NCBI GenBank assembly: GCA_965200685.1
Contig: OZ241379.1
Coordinates: 1,116,001-1,180,000, forward strand
DNA length: 64,000 nt
Origin: Bin5 sp965200685
Lineage (GTDB): Bacteria > Chloroflexota > Anaerolineae > Caldilineales > Caldilineaceae
Direction: 5' to 3'
Below are positions 1 through 11,327 of the stretch, in pieces. The translations under genes and the position numbers were made by a program. The notes beneath the pieces are model-generated. The model worked only from the letters and a program-made list of their open reading frames with translations, searched no databases and was not told the DNA's origin. Position 1 is the stretch's first letter, and each line of letters opens with the position of its first letter.

Positions 1-508
1 TCACAGTCGCGCCATTTTTACCGGGATGACGGATTAACTGCCTAGTTTCGTCAACGCCAAAACATCTTCTGATCTCCGTATCAAAATTGTCCGCGAATTC
101 GTGCATATGTTTGAATACAGGCCGAATCAAGGCGGCGATATCGTCCGGAACAGGGATCATCAAATCTTGTTGCCGTTTCCTGTTTGTGGATTCCGATGCG
201 AGGTCACGCATCCAATTCCACAGACTTGCTATGTCTGCGTCGGAGATGTTCAGATCTTCCAAACTCCTTAAGAATGAGGGCTGTAGAAAACGCCTCATAA
301 TTCTGTGTCCATAACCGATACTGAGCGTACTCACACCGAAGAACCTGTGTAGCGCGTAGATCAGAATCGCTAGATAGGATTTCCCGGTATTGCTCGGCCC
401 CACAAACACCGTCAGTGGGCGCAGCTCGATCTTGGCCTCAACAATCGGCCCGAAGTTTGTCACCTCCAACTCAAGAGGCTTGACTCTCGATGGATTTTTC
501 CTAGGCAT
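1..508 (-). CDS. AAA family ATPase, second copy (3' part outside window)
   Basis: The reading frame starts at 508 behind a GAGGAG ribosome site and stays open to the window edge, so only the N-terminal 169 residues are visible. They are nearly identical to the first third of the ATPase at 814-2367: same N-terminal beta strands, a Walker A GPSNTGKS at about residues 37-44, and the same basic helical region. The N-termini differ by a few residues (MPRKNPSRV against MSMKNPLKA). This is a RecF/OLD-like ABC-type ATPase of unknown partner. The duplication includes the ribosome site and a few bases upstream. Whether the C-terminal half (Walker B, H-loop) is intact cannot be seen. Confidence 0.8.
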   Translation of the reverse strand, partial: MPRKNPSRVKPLELEVTNFGPIVEAKIELRPLTVFVGPSNTGKSYLAILIYALHRFFGVSTLSIGYGHRIMRRFLQPSFLRSLEDLNISDADIASLWNWMRDLASESTNRKRQQDLMIPVPDDIAALIRPVFKHMHEFADNFDTEIRRCFGVDETRQLIRHPGKNGATV

Positions 509-527
509 TTGGTCTCCTCAGCTACAG
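1..527. repeat. Direct repeat, left copy (AAA ATPase 5' region)
   Basis: Bases 1-527 repeat 1860-2387 with scattered substitutions. Homology begins at the window edge and fades just upstream of the start codon. It probably continues to the left of the window. Confidence 0.9.
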
Positions 528-773
528 TGGTTCGTAGCCACTACAATTTTCCATAGATCGTCGGCTACATGCATGATACCACCTGTTTCATGGCTTGTGT
601 AGCGCATCTTTCCATCCTGATCCGCCTGTATCGCCCTCACCTATAAACAGATAGTCGCAACGCTTAGAAGCATCTTCTATCTGTATATCGGGACAATCCA
701 TGTTGATCAAGACGAACGGGGTCGGTGCGTCCTCCAGGCTCACCGAACATCCCTGCCCTTGACATCGATCCAC
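518..773 (-). pseudogene. Broken ORF between the two ATPase copies
   Basis: Downstream of the 814-2367 ATPase a protein-like frame runs from about 773 (GTG) towards 588. It includes the stretches VLINMDCPDIQIEDASKRCD and YLFIGEG, then meets a stop at 588-590. In another frame, from about 634 down to the TGA at 518-520, an equally protein-like tail appears (MRYTSHETGGIMHVADDLWK), ending just before the ribosome site of the next ATPase copy. Joining them needs one frameshift near 633-638. The simplest reading is a gene broken, or fused out of frame from two genes, when the ATPase was duplicated. The CDYLF pattern recalls nuclease-like partner proteins seen beside AAA ATPases, but no catalytic ELK-type motif remains, so no function is assigned. 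Confidence 0.45.
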
Positions 774-813
774 ACAACATGATGCAGGGACATTGGCCCG
801 GAAACGAGGTTCG

Positions 814-2367
814 TCATTGATTTCGGCTCTCTGCAATCCGATTGGAAATCTCTGCCCATCTATTATAGAGATCATCAGAGACATCGTCGAAATCAGATGG
901 GAAAATACCGGACTCTGTGTCCAGAGGTATTTTCTGCACAACAGAGCCTTTAGGACGCTTCTTAGACTTGAACAGCCAAGCACCCACCTCGGACTCATCC
1001 AGGGCAATCTCACCGCCATCAATTCCTTCTCTTCGTTCCTTGGGAAGTTTCGCTAACGACACCATGTTGGCGACCTCTTCCAGCACCCAATCGCTATGCG
1101 TGGTGATGATGACCCGGATGCCGGCCCGTACAGCCGCCGCGAGATGGCGGATAAACTCTACCTGCATGGCCGGGTGTAGATGGGATTCCGGTTCCTCAAT
1201 GATCAGGAGATCGCCAGGCGCAACCACATGGCGTAGATACAACACCAGCGGGGCCAACTCCGATACCATGGAGGAGGCGTTCATTAACGGCAACTCTTTC
1301 GCTTCTTTCCATCCTTGCGGGATATAGAAAAATCGGGGATAGCCGATGTCCGACTTTTTCACGCTCACCGCCCCGTTGAGGATCTTTTCTTCCAGATCCC
1401 GAGCGAGATCTCGGTTGCGATTATGCCGCCTGCGAGGCGTGTCATCAAACTCAATCAGTTGTTGCAGAAAATCGGCCATAACGCCAGATAGCGCGGGCAT
1501 TGACGCAGTCGGACGCAGGCCTGCGCTGGTTGCGCCTTCGATCAAGGAACGTACAACTACCCGATGCGCGTGCATCACACCCGTACGGTCCGCGGGTAGG
1601 TAATAGGCAGGACGGTATACCTCACCGATAATATAAGGAAAAATAGCATCCCATAGCTCCAATATTATCCCCTCAAAATCCCTTCCATCTTGATATTCTC
1701 GCTCAAATCTTGAGAACGGCCTCAATAATATCTCACGGCCCCTCTCAATCTGTAAAGGTGTGGTGTCGGGAATTGAAGCGGTAAGCTCTGGATCTGCGCC
1801 TCGCGTTGAGAATTGATACGCAAAAGGCTCCTCATCATCCTGCACATGATTTCGCAAGGTCACAGTCGCGCCATTTTTACCGGGATGACGGATTAACTGC
1901 CTAGTTTCGTCAATGCCAAAACATCTTCTGATCTCCGTATCAAAAACGTCCGCGAATTCGTGCATCTGTTTGAATACAGGCCGAATCAAGGCGGCGATAT
2001 CGTCCGGAACAGGGATCATTGAATCTTGTTGCCGTTTCCTGTTTGTGGATTCCGATGCGAGGTCACGCATCCAATTCCACAGACTTTCTATGTCTGCGTC
2101 GGAGATGGTCAGATCTTCCAAACTCCTTAGGAATGAGGGCTGTAGAAAACGCCTCATCATTCTGTGTCCATAACCGATACCGAGCGTACTAGCACTGAAA
2201 AACCTATGTAGCGCGTAGATCAGAATCGCTAGATAGGATTTCCCGGTATTGCTCGGCCCCACAAACACTGTCAGTGGGCGCAGCTCGATCTTGGCCTCAA
2301 CAATCGGCCCGAAGTTCGCCACATCCAACTCAAGAGGCTTGGCTTTCAATGGATTTTTCATAGACAT
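814..2367 (-). CDS. AAA family ATPase (RecF/OLD-like), complete copy
   Basis: A 517-residue ABC-type ATPase. Walker A GPSNTGKS lies at residues 37-44, a Walker B with tandem acidic residues followed by a His (LLIIEEPESHLHP) at about 385-400, and an H-loop ITTHSDWVLEE near 415-425. This is the layout of AAA_15/AAA_21 proteins such as OLD and RecF relatives, but no TOPRIM domain follows. Such ATPases often work with a separate effector in phage defence or DNA repair; the effector here may have been the broken gene at 518-773. Translation starts at 2367 behind GAGGAG at about 2374-2379. It follows the ParA gene by 70 bases on the same strand and is probably part of the 7654-to-1 transcription unit. 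The stop at 814 overlaps the frame of the broken downstream ORF. Confidence 0.85.
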   Translation of the reverse strand: MSMKNPLKAKPLELDVANFGPIVEAKIELRPLTVFVGPSNTGKSYLAILIYALHRFFSASTLGIGYGHRMMRRFLQPSFLRSLEDLTISDADIESLWNWMRDLASESTNRKRQQDSMIPVPDDIAALIRPVFKQMHEFADVFDTEIRRCFGIDETRQLIRHPGKNGATVTLRNHVQDDEEPFAYQFSTRGADPELTASIPDTTPLQIERGREILLRPFSRFEREYQDGRDFEGIILELWDAIFPYIIGEVYRPAYYLPADRTGVMHAHRVVVRSLIEGATSAGLRPTASMPALSGVMADFLQQLIEFDDTPRRRHNRNRDLARDLEEKILNGAVSVKKSDIGYPRFFYIPQGWKEAKELPLMNASSMVSELAPLVLYLRHVVAPGDLLIIEEPESHLHPAMQVEFIRHLAAAVRAGIRVIITTHSDWVLEEVANMVSLAKLPKERREGIDGGEIALDESEVGAWLFKSKKRPKGSVVQKIPLDTESGIFPSDFDDVSDDLYNRWAEISNRIAESRNQ

Positions 2368-2387
2368 TTGGTCTCCTCAACTGCAGT
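1860..2387. repeat. Direct repeat, right copy (AAA ATPase 5' region)
   Basis: Partner of 1-527. It covers the ribosome site, start codon and first ~169 codons of the complete ATPase. The sequence upstream of about 2390 is unrelated to that upstream of the left copy. Confidence 0.9.
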
Positions 2388-2437
2388 GACTAGTGGTCAA
2401 TAGCAAATAGCTGCAGGTGTTGATCACTCTCCACGAA

Positions 2438-3451
2438 TCACTGGGGACACGTCCAATCTGGCCCAACAATCTTTTGGGCCAATATCTTGAAATCGGAATA
2501 GGCATCCCTGGCCGCGGCCGCGTGGCTGCCGAAGGCCCCATCTGCCGGGGTCAGGCTGAAGATGGGTTTGCGGGCTTCCTGAGCCATGGGGACAAGACTG
2601 CGGTAATGCTTGACAGTGGCGAGGGCGTGTTCGTCCTGCTCCGGCTTGGCCGGGTAAGGGCCTTGCGTGCTTCCCAAGAGGTTCTTAGCGTATTCCTCTG
2701 GCATTCTGTTGACCCACTTGTCATAGGCTCTTATAGGGCGTTTCAAGCGGACACCGTGTTGCTGCACCACATAGCCAATCGGTCTCATCTCTCCTTTGGG
2801 AAGAGGAAAATCGGGTTCGTGCCAATTGTCTCTGCGTTGTTGCCAGTCCTGCCGCCACTGGCGCAGAGTCGGGCCAAGATTGCGTAGACCCTGGAGCGAA
2901 AACAGATCAGCCCCCAGAGGGACGATGACCTGGTCGGTTGCAAGAAGGGCCGAACGGTTGATGGCCCCAAGATTGGGGCCCACATCCGCCAGAATGACAG
3001 AGGCATCCATCTGTTTTGCGCCCTCTTGCATAATGGTCGAAAATGCGGTCAGGACCCGGAAGGGCCGGTACAGATCACGGGACCCTAAGGCCTTGGGCCA
3101 TTGGTCGGACAAGGCATCCTCAAATCCGGCCAAGGCCAAATCGCCAGGGATCAGATACAGTTGTGGTGTGATCTCTTCAAGCGCAGGAGATCGCACATCC
3201 CCAACGCGCAGGAGAGGTTTCACACATTGAAAGACAGTATTATCGGATGAAGACTGCTCCGCTTCTGTATCCCAGAGGATTGCTAATCGATCTTCATCCA
3301 GAAATGCAGCGGAAAGGTTTGCCTGCGGGTCGAGATCGCAGGCAAGCACCCGGTAGCCGATTTCGGACAACATCCACGCCAGATGATAGACTAACGAAGT
3401 CTTGCCAACCCCGCTTTTGTTGTTGAAGAAAGTAAGAACAGGAATAGCCAT
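2438..3451 (-). CDS. ParA/MinD-type ATPase
   Basis: A 337-residue protein opening with a deviant Walker A: NNKSGVGKTS around residues 10-19, where the usual KGGVGKT has become KSGVGKT and the signature Lys12 is kept. The Walker A' segment CDLDPQANLS sits near residues 39-48. This is the ParA/Soj family. It may act in partition-like positioning or as a regulator in an accessory cluster; no ParB partner or parS-like repeats are visible nearby. The start at 3451 has GGAG about 8 bases upstream and lies 14 bases after the stop of the HATPase gene, so the two are co-transcribed. The protein is longer than a minimal ParA (~260 aa), with an insert after residue 200 of unknown role. Confidence 0.85.
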   Translation of the reverse strand: MAIPVLTFFNNKSGVGKTSLVYHLAWMLSEIGYRVLACDLDPQANLSAAFLDEDRLAILWDTEAEQSSSDNTVFQCVKPLLRVGDVRSPALEEITPQLYLIPGDLALAGFEDALSDQWPKALGSRDLYRPFRVLTAFSTIMQEGAKQMDASVILADVGPNLGAINRSALLATDQVIVPLGADLFSLQGLRNLGPTLRQWRQDWQQRRDNWHEPDFPLPKGEMRPIGYVVQQHGVRLKRPIRAYDKWVNRMPEEYAKNLLGSTQGPYPAKPEQDEHALATVKHYRSLVPMAQEARKPIFSLTPADGAFGSHAAAARDAYSDFKILAQKIVGPDWTCPQ

Positions 3452-3465
3452 AACAGAAGCTCCTT

Positions 3466-4282
3466 TTACTTGGCTACCGCCCTGATGATTACACAGACAA
3501 AATTCTCGGGAAACTGGAACTCAAGTGCAGGATGGCCGGCCCGCTCCAGTTCGCGACGCGCAATGCCTATCCCTGCCCCGAAGCGCTGCACGAAGCCAAG
3601 AATTTTCAGGGCCTCCGCCAAATTGGGATTGCGGTAATCAACCCGCCCGAACTGGCCGAAATTGTCGGCCGTTACTGACCCGAACGGGCTACCGGGGTTG
3701 ACAATCTCTATACGATCACTGAACCAATATACTTGCACCGGTGCATTGGTGGCCTCATACGTTCGGTGCATGACAGCGTTACGAACGATCTGCTCAAGGG
3801 CCGGCATGGGATAAAGAGACGTGCGCCGTTCAACAGGGCCTGAAGTGAAATCAACCGCAGTTCGATTATGTGCCCGCAGTTTCTCATCCACACGGCGCAG
3901 AATATCAGCGACCGACCCGCTTATCTCCTCATTGTCAATGATATCGTCCGCAATATCCGTGCCGTTTATCTTGAGAAATTGTATATAGGCCCCCGGTAGG
4001 ACATCCCTTGTCCTCTTTCCCAATACAAGGATTCCCAGCACCGTAGGGGTTGGATCGTCCACAGAAGCGATCATCTTCGTCGCAGCCAGTTGTTCTTCAC
4101 GGCTGCGGTTATTGGCATCCAACACCTCAGGAGAAACGGCATTGGGCAGATACTCATATTCAAATTGACTCAGGTTCAAATCGCGTACTGTGGTTATCGG
4201 AATCGTATGGAGGTCAAAGGGTCGGTCGCCATACCGGCGTCTCTCGTTCAGAATGCGTTCGGCCTGTGTCGTTTCCATACTA

Positions 4283-4293
<11 letters not shown>
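3466..4293 (-). CDS. ATP-binding protein with HATPase_c_4 domain, lacking the AlbA_2 domain
   Basis: The 275-residue product matches the C-terminal two thirds of the AlbA_2/HATPase_c_4 (RecG-C-like) family. It has the linker with RILNERRR, a central PTVLGILVLGKRTRDVLPGA region, then LEQIVRNAVMHRTYE (the N-box of a GHKL ATPase) and FSDRIEIVNPGSPFG (the D-x-G-like turn). The usual N-terminal AlbA_2 nucleic-acid-binding domain, which precedes the NERRR segment in relatives, is absent. I chose the start at 4293 because it overlaps the helicase stop by 11 bases, typical of coupling; a longer in-frame start at 4377 would give an unrelated N-terminus read inside the helicase gene. Family members are often put forward as regulators or parts of defence islands. 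Role here unknown. Confidence 0.75.
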
Positions 4294-7654
<3,361 letters not shown>

Positions 7655-7690
7655 GTCCTGGTCAGTGGATATATTCAGCGCAGTTAGCGG

Positions 7691-8440
7691 TCATGTGTAC
7701 TGCGCGCGCAAGGCGATCAGCTCACCGCCATCGATCCGCAGGACTTCGCCTGTGGCAAAGTCGGCATTGATGAGAAAACGTACGGCGTGGGCCACATCTT
7801 CGGGCTCGCCCCAGCGCCGCAAGAGTGTGCGCTCAATGCTGTGCTGCAGGCGTTCTTCACTGTAAGTCGGTAGAGGCATCACCGGACCCGGGGCCACGGC
7901 ATTGACCCGCACAGTGGGGGCCAGTTCCAAAGCCATCTGCCTAGTCAGGGCCAGCAGGCCGGATTTTGCCACTGCATGTGCGGTGAAATCAGGCCAGGCA
8001 TGCCAGACGGACAGGTCCACGATATTGACGACCGCAGCCTGCGGCTGCGCCAACAGAAGCGGCGCACATTCATTGCTGACGTAAAAGCTGCCGTGAACGG
8101 TTATGTCAATGATCCTGTGCCACGTATCGTAACTGTCGGTCGGGAAGGGATGTTTGCCAAACCAGTCCGCGGCATTGACAAGCAGGTCCAGGCAGCCAAA
8201 ATGGCTATGGACTTCCTGGACCATCTGTTTGACTGCCTTCAAATCAGCGATATCACATTGGACAGGGAACGCGTCTACGCCCAGCTCCCGTACCTCTTGG
8301 GCTGTCTCCTGTGCGGCCGCGGCCGAAGCATTGTAGAGGATCGCCACACTCGCGCCAGCTCGCGCCAATTCTAGGGAAATCGCTTTGCCCACTCTGTGCG
8401 CGCCGCCGGTCACCAGTGCGACTGTGTTTTGGATGTCCAT
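7691..8440 (-). CDS. Short-chain dehydrogenase/reductase
   Basis: A 249-residue SDR with the NAD(P)-binding TGGAHRVGKAI motif at about residues 11-21. This variant, with HR after the Gly pair, is seen in pteridine/dihydrofolate-reductase-like SDRs. The NAG-type motif appears as NAAD and the C-terminal GEVLRIDGG is present. At the active site the usual YxxxK reads HAVAK, so the catalytic Tyr is replaced by His while Lys remains. Substrate unknown; either a redox enzyme with altered chemistry or a non-catalytic SDR. It lies downstream of the intrinsic terminator at 8478-8512, so it has its own promoter within about 40 bases of the start, or very little leader. Confidence 0.85.
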   Translation of the reverse strand: MDIQNTVALVTGGAHRVGKAISLELARAGASVAILYNASAAAAQETAQEVRELGVDAFPVQCDIADLKAVKQMVQEVHSHFGCLDLLVNAADWFGKHPFPTDSYDTWHRIIDITVHGSFYVSNECAPLLLAQPQAAVVNIVDLSVWHAWPDFTAHAVAKSGLLALTRQMALELAPTVRVNAVAPGPVMPLPTYSEERLQHSIERTLLRRWGEPEDVAHAVRFLINADFATGEVLRIDGGELIALRAQYT

Positions 8441-8477
8441 ATGGCTGCCTCATTCCAAGAATTATCGTCAAATAAAA

Positions 8478-8512
8478 ACAGGCGACCGAAGCGGCTCGTT
8501 TCGGTCGCCTGT
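8478..8512 (-). terminator. Rho-independent terminator (minus strand)
   Basis: A 13-bp perfect stem (ACAGGCGACCGAA with its complement) and a 9-base loop. On the minus strand it is followed by TTTTTATTT. It ends the transcript of the small gene at 8691-8915. Bases 8513-8690 hold nothing else that I can recognise. Confidence 0.9.
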
Positions 8513-8690
8513 CTATTGATTCCATGCGGTGGCCGCTACGCTGTCACCCACACCACAGCCAGCCCCTGCCCTGTTTTCAGAAACCTAGACGATGTCGCCA
8601 AGTACTACGACGGTCCGACCTGGTCACACCGGCCCCGCCGCAGCTTCTACGACTCAACCCGCCCACGCATGTGCCTGCACAGCCGGCCTA

Positions 8691-8915
8691 TCACGGCCAC
8701 AAGAAGCGAATCAACAGATTCACGCCCGCAACGCCCGCGGTCAGGCCAATGCCCAACAACCAGCGCAACGCCCGCAACTCCGACCGAATCGCCTCAACGT
8801 CCACCTTAACCGACTGAACGTCCGCTTTCGTGGCTAAATGCCGAGACTCGCCCTGCAACAGGCCCTCCAGCCGCGCTAGCCGTTCCCTAATTTCCACAGC
8901 CAGCACCTCACTCAT
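8691..8915 (-). CDS. Small coiled-coil protein with C-terminal membrane anchor
   Basis: A 74-residue product. Residues 1-48 form a charged amphipathic helix with heptad character (RERLARLEGLLQ, ATKADVQSVKVDVEAIRSEL). A single hydrophobic span, LLGIGLTAGVAGVNLLIRFL, ends the protein. Similar small helix-plus-TM proteins (CCDC90/DUF1640-like or XhlA-like in shape) are widespread and mostly uncharacterised. A GGAG-like site lies upstream of the ATG at 8915 and a strong terminator follows, supporting a real gene. Function not recognised. Confidence 0.7.
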   Translation of the reverse strand: MSEVLAVEIRERLARLEGLLQGESRHLATKADVQSVKVDVEAIRSELRALRWLLGIGLTAGVAGVNLLIRFLWP

Positions 8916-8988
8916 ACTCTCCTACCCTTTAGCAGCTATGGGAATGCACGAGCACCTCCCTCGGATTCGGAGGGCACAAGCAAGAGAG

Positions 8989-9840
8989 TTACTCTCGCAT
9001 TGTGTTCAGGGTGCGCTGAATAATCTCGGCTTGCGTGGAGCGGGCGCGGCGCTTGCGACGGCGTTTGGCTTTGGGCAGAGGAATCTCCTCGCCTTCGGCC
9101 TCCATAGCCCGTTTGAAGGCCAATTCCATAGGCGAAAGGACTTCAACATTTTCAAAGCGGTCGACCACCTCATCATTTGAATCCACCACTTCGTCCGGGA
9201 CCTCCTCCTCAGGCTCTTCCCGCAGCCCTTTGATGCTGAGATCGATGCGGCGACGGCGACGATTGATGGCAATGATGCGGACATCAAACGTTTCACCGAC
9301 CTCCACCACATCTTCCGGTTTGGCAATGTAATTGTTGCCCATCTCTCGTACATGTAAGAGGGCATCCGTGCCTACGCCGATGTCAATAAAGGCACCATAG
9401 GGGACGAGACGTGTGACAGTGCCTTCAATGATCTCATCCTTTTGCAGATCTCGGAGGGTCTTGGTGTCCGGGGAAATCATCGTCAGGCTAATACGATTGC
9501 GCTCCCGGTCCAGCCGTTTGATCCAAACCGTGACAGTCTGTCCCTTTTGTACGAATTCCTTGGGATTCTGTACCCGGTCGACCGACAGTTCGGAAATGTG
9601 AATAAGACCATCCCGCCCGGCTCCAATGTCCACGAACACGCCGAAATCGGTCGTCCGCTTGACGGTCCCTGTCAGTTCTTGGCCGACACTCAGACGGACA
9701 ATCTTCTTGTTGCTGTCGGTCTCCTCGGCCGTAGCCATTTGCCGCTGCGCGGCAACTACTTGTTCTTCTACAATTGCTTCTGTGTCCGCGGCAGAAACAT
9801 CAACCACTTCCTCTTCAACAGTACGGGTTTCTTCTGTCAT
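8989..9840 (-). CDS. S1 RNA-binding domain protein
   Basis: A 283-residue protein with an acidic N-terminus and two S1 (OB-fold) domains. The first includes ELTGTVKRTTDFGVFVDIGA and the second IIEGTVTRLVPYGAFIDIGV. A Lys/Arg-rich tail follows (PKAKRRRKRRARS). It resembles short ribosomal-protein-S1-like factors that bind mRNA or ribosomes. The start at 9840 was preferred to a longer frame at 9939 because AGGAG lies just upstream and the extra residues look non-coding. It has its own promoter at 9948-9976, in the gap after ychF. Confidence 0.88.
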   Translation of the reverse strand: MTEETRTVEEEVVDVSAADTEAIVEEQVVAAQRQMATAEETDSNKKIVRLSVGQELTGTVKRTTDFGVFVDIGAGRDGLIHISELSVDRVQNPKEFVQKGQTVTVWIKRLDRERNRISLTMISPDTKTLRDLQKDEIIEGTVTRLVPYGAFIDIGVGTDALLHVREMGNNYIAKPEDVVEVGETFDVRIIAINRRRRRIDLSIKGLREEPEEEVPDEVVDSNDEVVDRFENVEVLSPMELAFKRAMEAEGEEIPLPKAKRRRKRRARSTQAEIIQRTLNTMRE

Positions 9841-9947
9841 CTTTTGCTCCTGAAGTTGCGCTGCCCCGCAAAGCGTGGTGCGGATAGCGCACAGTTCAAG
9901 TGGGGGCGGCGTGCCTTGCACAACGCCAATGTATAGCATATGATTTT

Positions 9948-9976
9948 AGTATACCGTTTTTCTTTTGATTGAACAA
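9948..9976 (-). promoter_or_regulatory. Promoter of the S1-domain gene
   Basis: On the minus strand TTGTTC (9971-9976), a 17-base spacer and TATACT (9948-9953), about 105 bases before the S1 gene start. A second TATAC-like hexamer follows at about 9932-9940. Confidence 0.6.
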
Positions 9977-9993
9977 AAATGAACTGCGATGAC

Positions 9994-11079
9994 TCAATGA
10001 CCGCCGGGATTATGGAAGCGAATGGTCAGAATATCGCCATCTTGCACCACATACTCCTTGCCTTCCAGACGCAGCTTGCCCTGGCGACGGGCATCTGCCA
10101 TGCTCCCCGCGGCCATCAGATCATCATAGTGGATCGTCTCTGCGCGGATGAAGCCGGCCTGCATGTCCGAATGGATGATGCCAGCCGCCTCGGGGGCTTT
10201 GGCTCCATGGGCGATGGACCAAGCGCGCACTTCATTCTCGCCGATAGTAAAGAAGTTGAGGAGGCCCAGTAGTTCATAACAGCGGCGAATCGCGCGCTTG
10301 AGACCTGGCTCCGGGATCTCAAATTCAGCCAGAAATTCAGCGGCCTCCTGCGGATCCATCGCGGCGATTTCCGCTTCCAGCCGGCCCCGCAGAAAAAATG
10401 TCTCATCGTCAAGCAGATGGGCAAACCGGCTTTCCTCGTCGTCGTCTTCGGCGTTGACTACCCGCAGGCGGGGTTTCAAGCTCAGAAATCCAAAGCCGCC
10501 CAATCGTTTGCGCTCGTCCTCATGCAATAGGGCTGCCCGCAGGGGTGTTCCCTCTTCCAACAGCACGCCGAGACGCTTGAGCAATGCCTCCTCCTGCGCC
10601 ATCCGTTGTCGTTCGTCAACCGTCCCACGCACATGTTGCGCGGCGATGCGCGCCAAACGGCCTTCAATCGTCGCCATATCATGCAGCAGGAACTCCGTTT
10701 CCCAAGCTTCCAGATCCGCAGCCGGATCGATGCGCTCGCCCGCATAGGGCACTGCTGCATCGTCAAACCCACGGCCAATGACCAAGAGGGCATCATTGGC
10801 CGCGATGGCATTGAGCAGCGACCCGCTGATGCCACCACTCCTGCCACTCCCTTTGGCCAACCCGGCGATGTCATTATAGATCACCTGCGCGTAGACCGCT
10901 TTACGCGGATAAAACATGGCCGCCAGACGACCCAGACGCGGGTCCGGCACATTCACGACCGCAGTATGCAGCTCCACCCGGCCACTAGAATAGGCCCCCG
11001 TCTCAGTAGCACTACCCGTTATGGCATTAAAAATCGTGGTTTTGCCACTGTTCGGCTCACCAATAATTCCAATTTTCAT
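9994..11079 (-). CDS. ychF: YchF/OLA1-family ATPase/GTPase
   Basis: A 361-residue Obg-related P-loop NTPase. The P-loop GEPNSGKTTIF is at about residues 7-17, followed by NVPDPRLGRLAAMF, the switch segment DIAGLAKGSGRSGG, a central coiled-coil hairpin, and a C-terminal TGS-like domain (TIHYDDLMAAGS, LEGKEYVVQDGDILTIRFH). Length and order match YchF, which binds ribosomes and prefers ATP. The specificity motif, usually NxxE, is read here as VVNAED, slightly off register, so nucleotide preference is uncertain. Convergent neighbours are absent; the gene lies upstream of the S1-domain gene on the same strand, a sensible translation-related pairing. Confidence 0.88.
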   Translation of the reverse strand: MKIGIIGEPNSGKTTIFNAITGSATETGAYSSGRVELHTAVVNVPDPRLGRLAAMFYPRKAVYAQVIYNDIAGLAKGSGRSGGISGSLLNAIAANDALLVIGRGFDDAAVPYAGERIDPAADLEAWETEFLLHDMATIEGRLARIAAQHVRGTVDERQRMAQEEALLKRLGVLLEEGTPLRAALLHEDERKRLGGFGFLSLKPRLRVVNAEDDDEESRFAHLLDDETFFLRGRLEAEIAAMDPQEAAEFLAEFEIPEPGLKRAIRRCYELLGLLNFFTIGENEVRAWSIAHGAKAPEAAGIIHSDMQAGFIRAETIHYDDLMAAGSMADARRQGKLRLEGKEYVVQDGDILTIRFHNPGGH

Positions 11080-11219
11080 CTACCAATCTGTCCACATGAT
11101 GAATGGGCTACAGCAATAGAATGTCGCCATCATACTGCAGAATCTTAAGAAATGCCATAGACGCAAGCGCGAGTATAATAGAGGAATGGGACGACCCCTA
11201 TTCGACCGCAGTGCGTCTC

Positions 11220-11248
11220 TTGTCTATAAATCAGACAAAGTGTACAAT
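11220..11248 (+). promoter_or_regulatory. Promoter of the PP2C-like gene
   Basis: TTGTCT (11220-11225), 17-base spacer, TACAAT (11243-11248), about 80 bases upstream of the ATG at 11328. A second -10-like TATAAT occurs at 11174-11179 without a clear -35. The 248-base gap between ychF and this gene holds nothing else I recognise. Confidence 0.6.
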
Positions 11249-11327
11249 AGATTGTAATGGCTAGTGGCGAATTACACCAACGATGCATGTAGGTACGAAC
11301 CAATCTCCACGAACTGCTGAGGTTTTC

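Noticed and set aside
588..1022. 144-codon minus-strand frame as one complete gene
   Set aside because: Its first ~65 codons are only a shadow of the AAA ATPase; just the part beyond about 813 looks like protein, and it is frame-broken.
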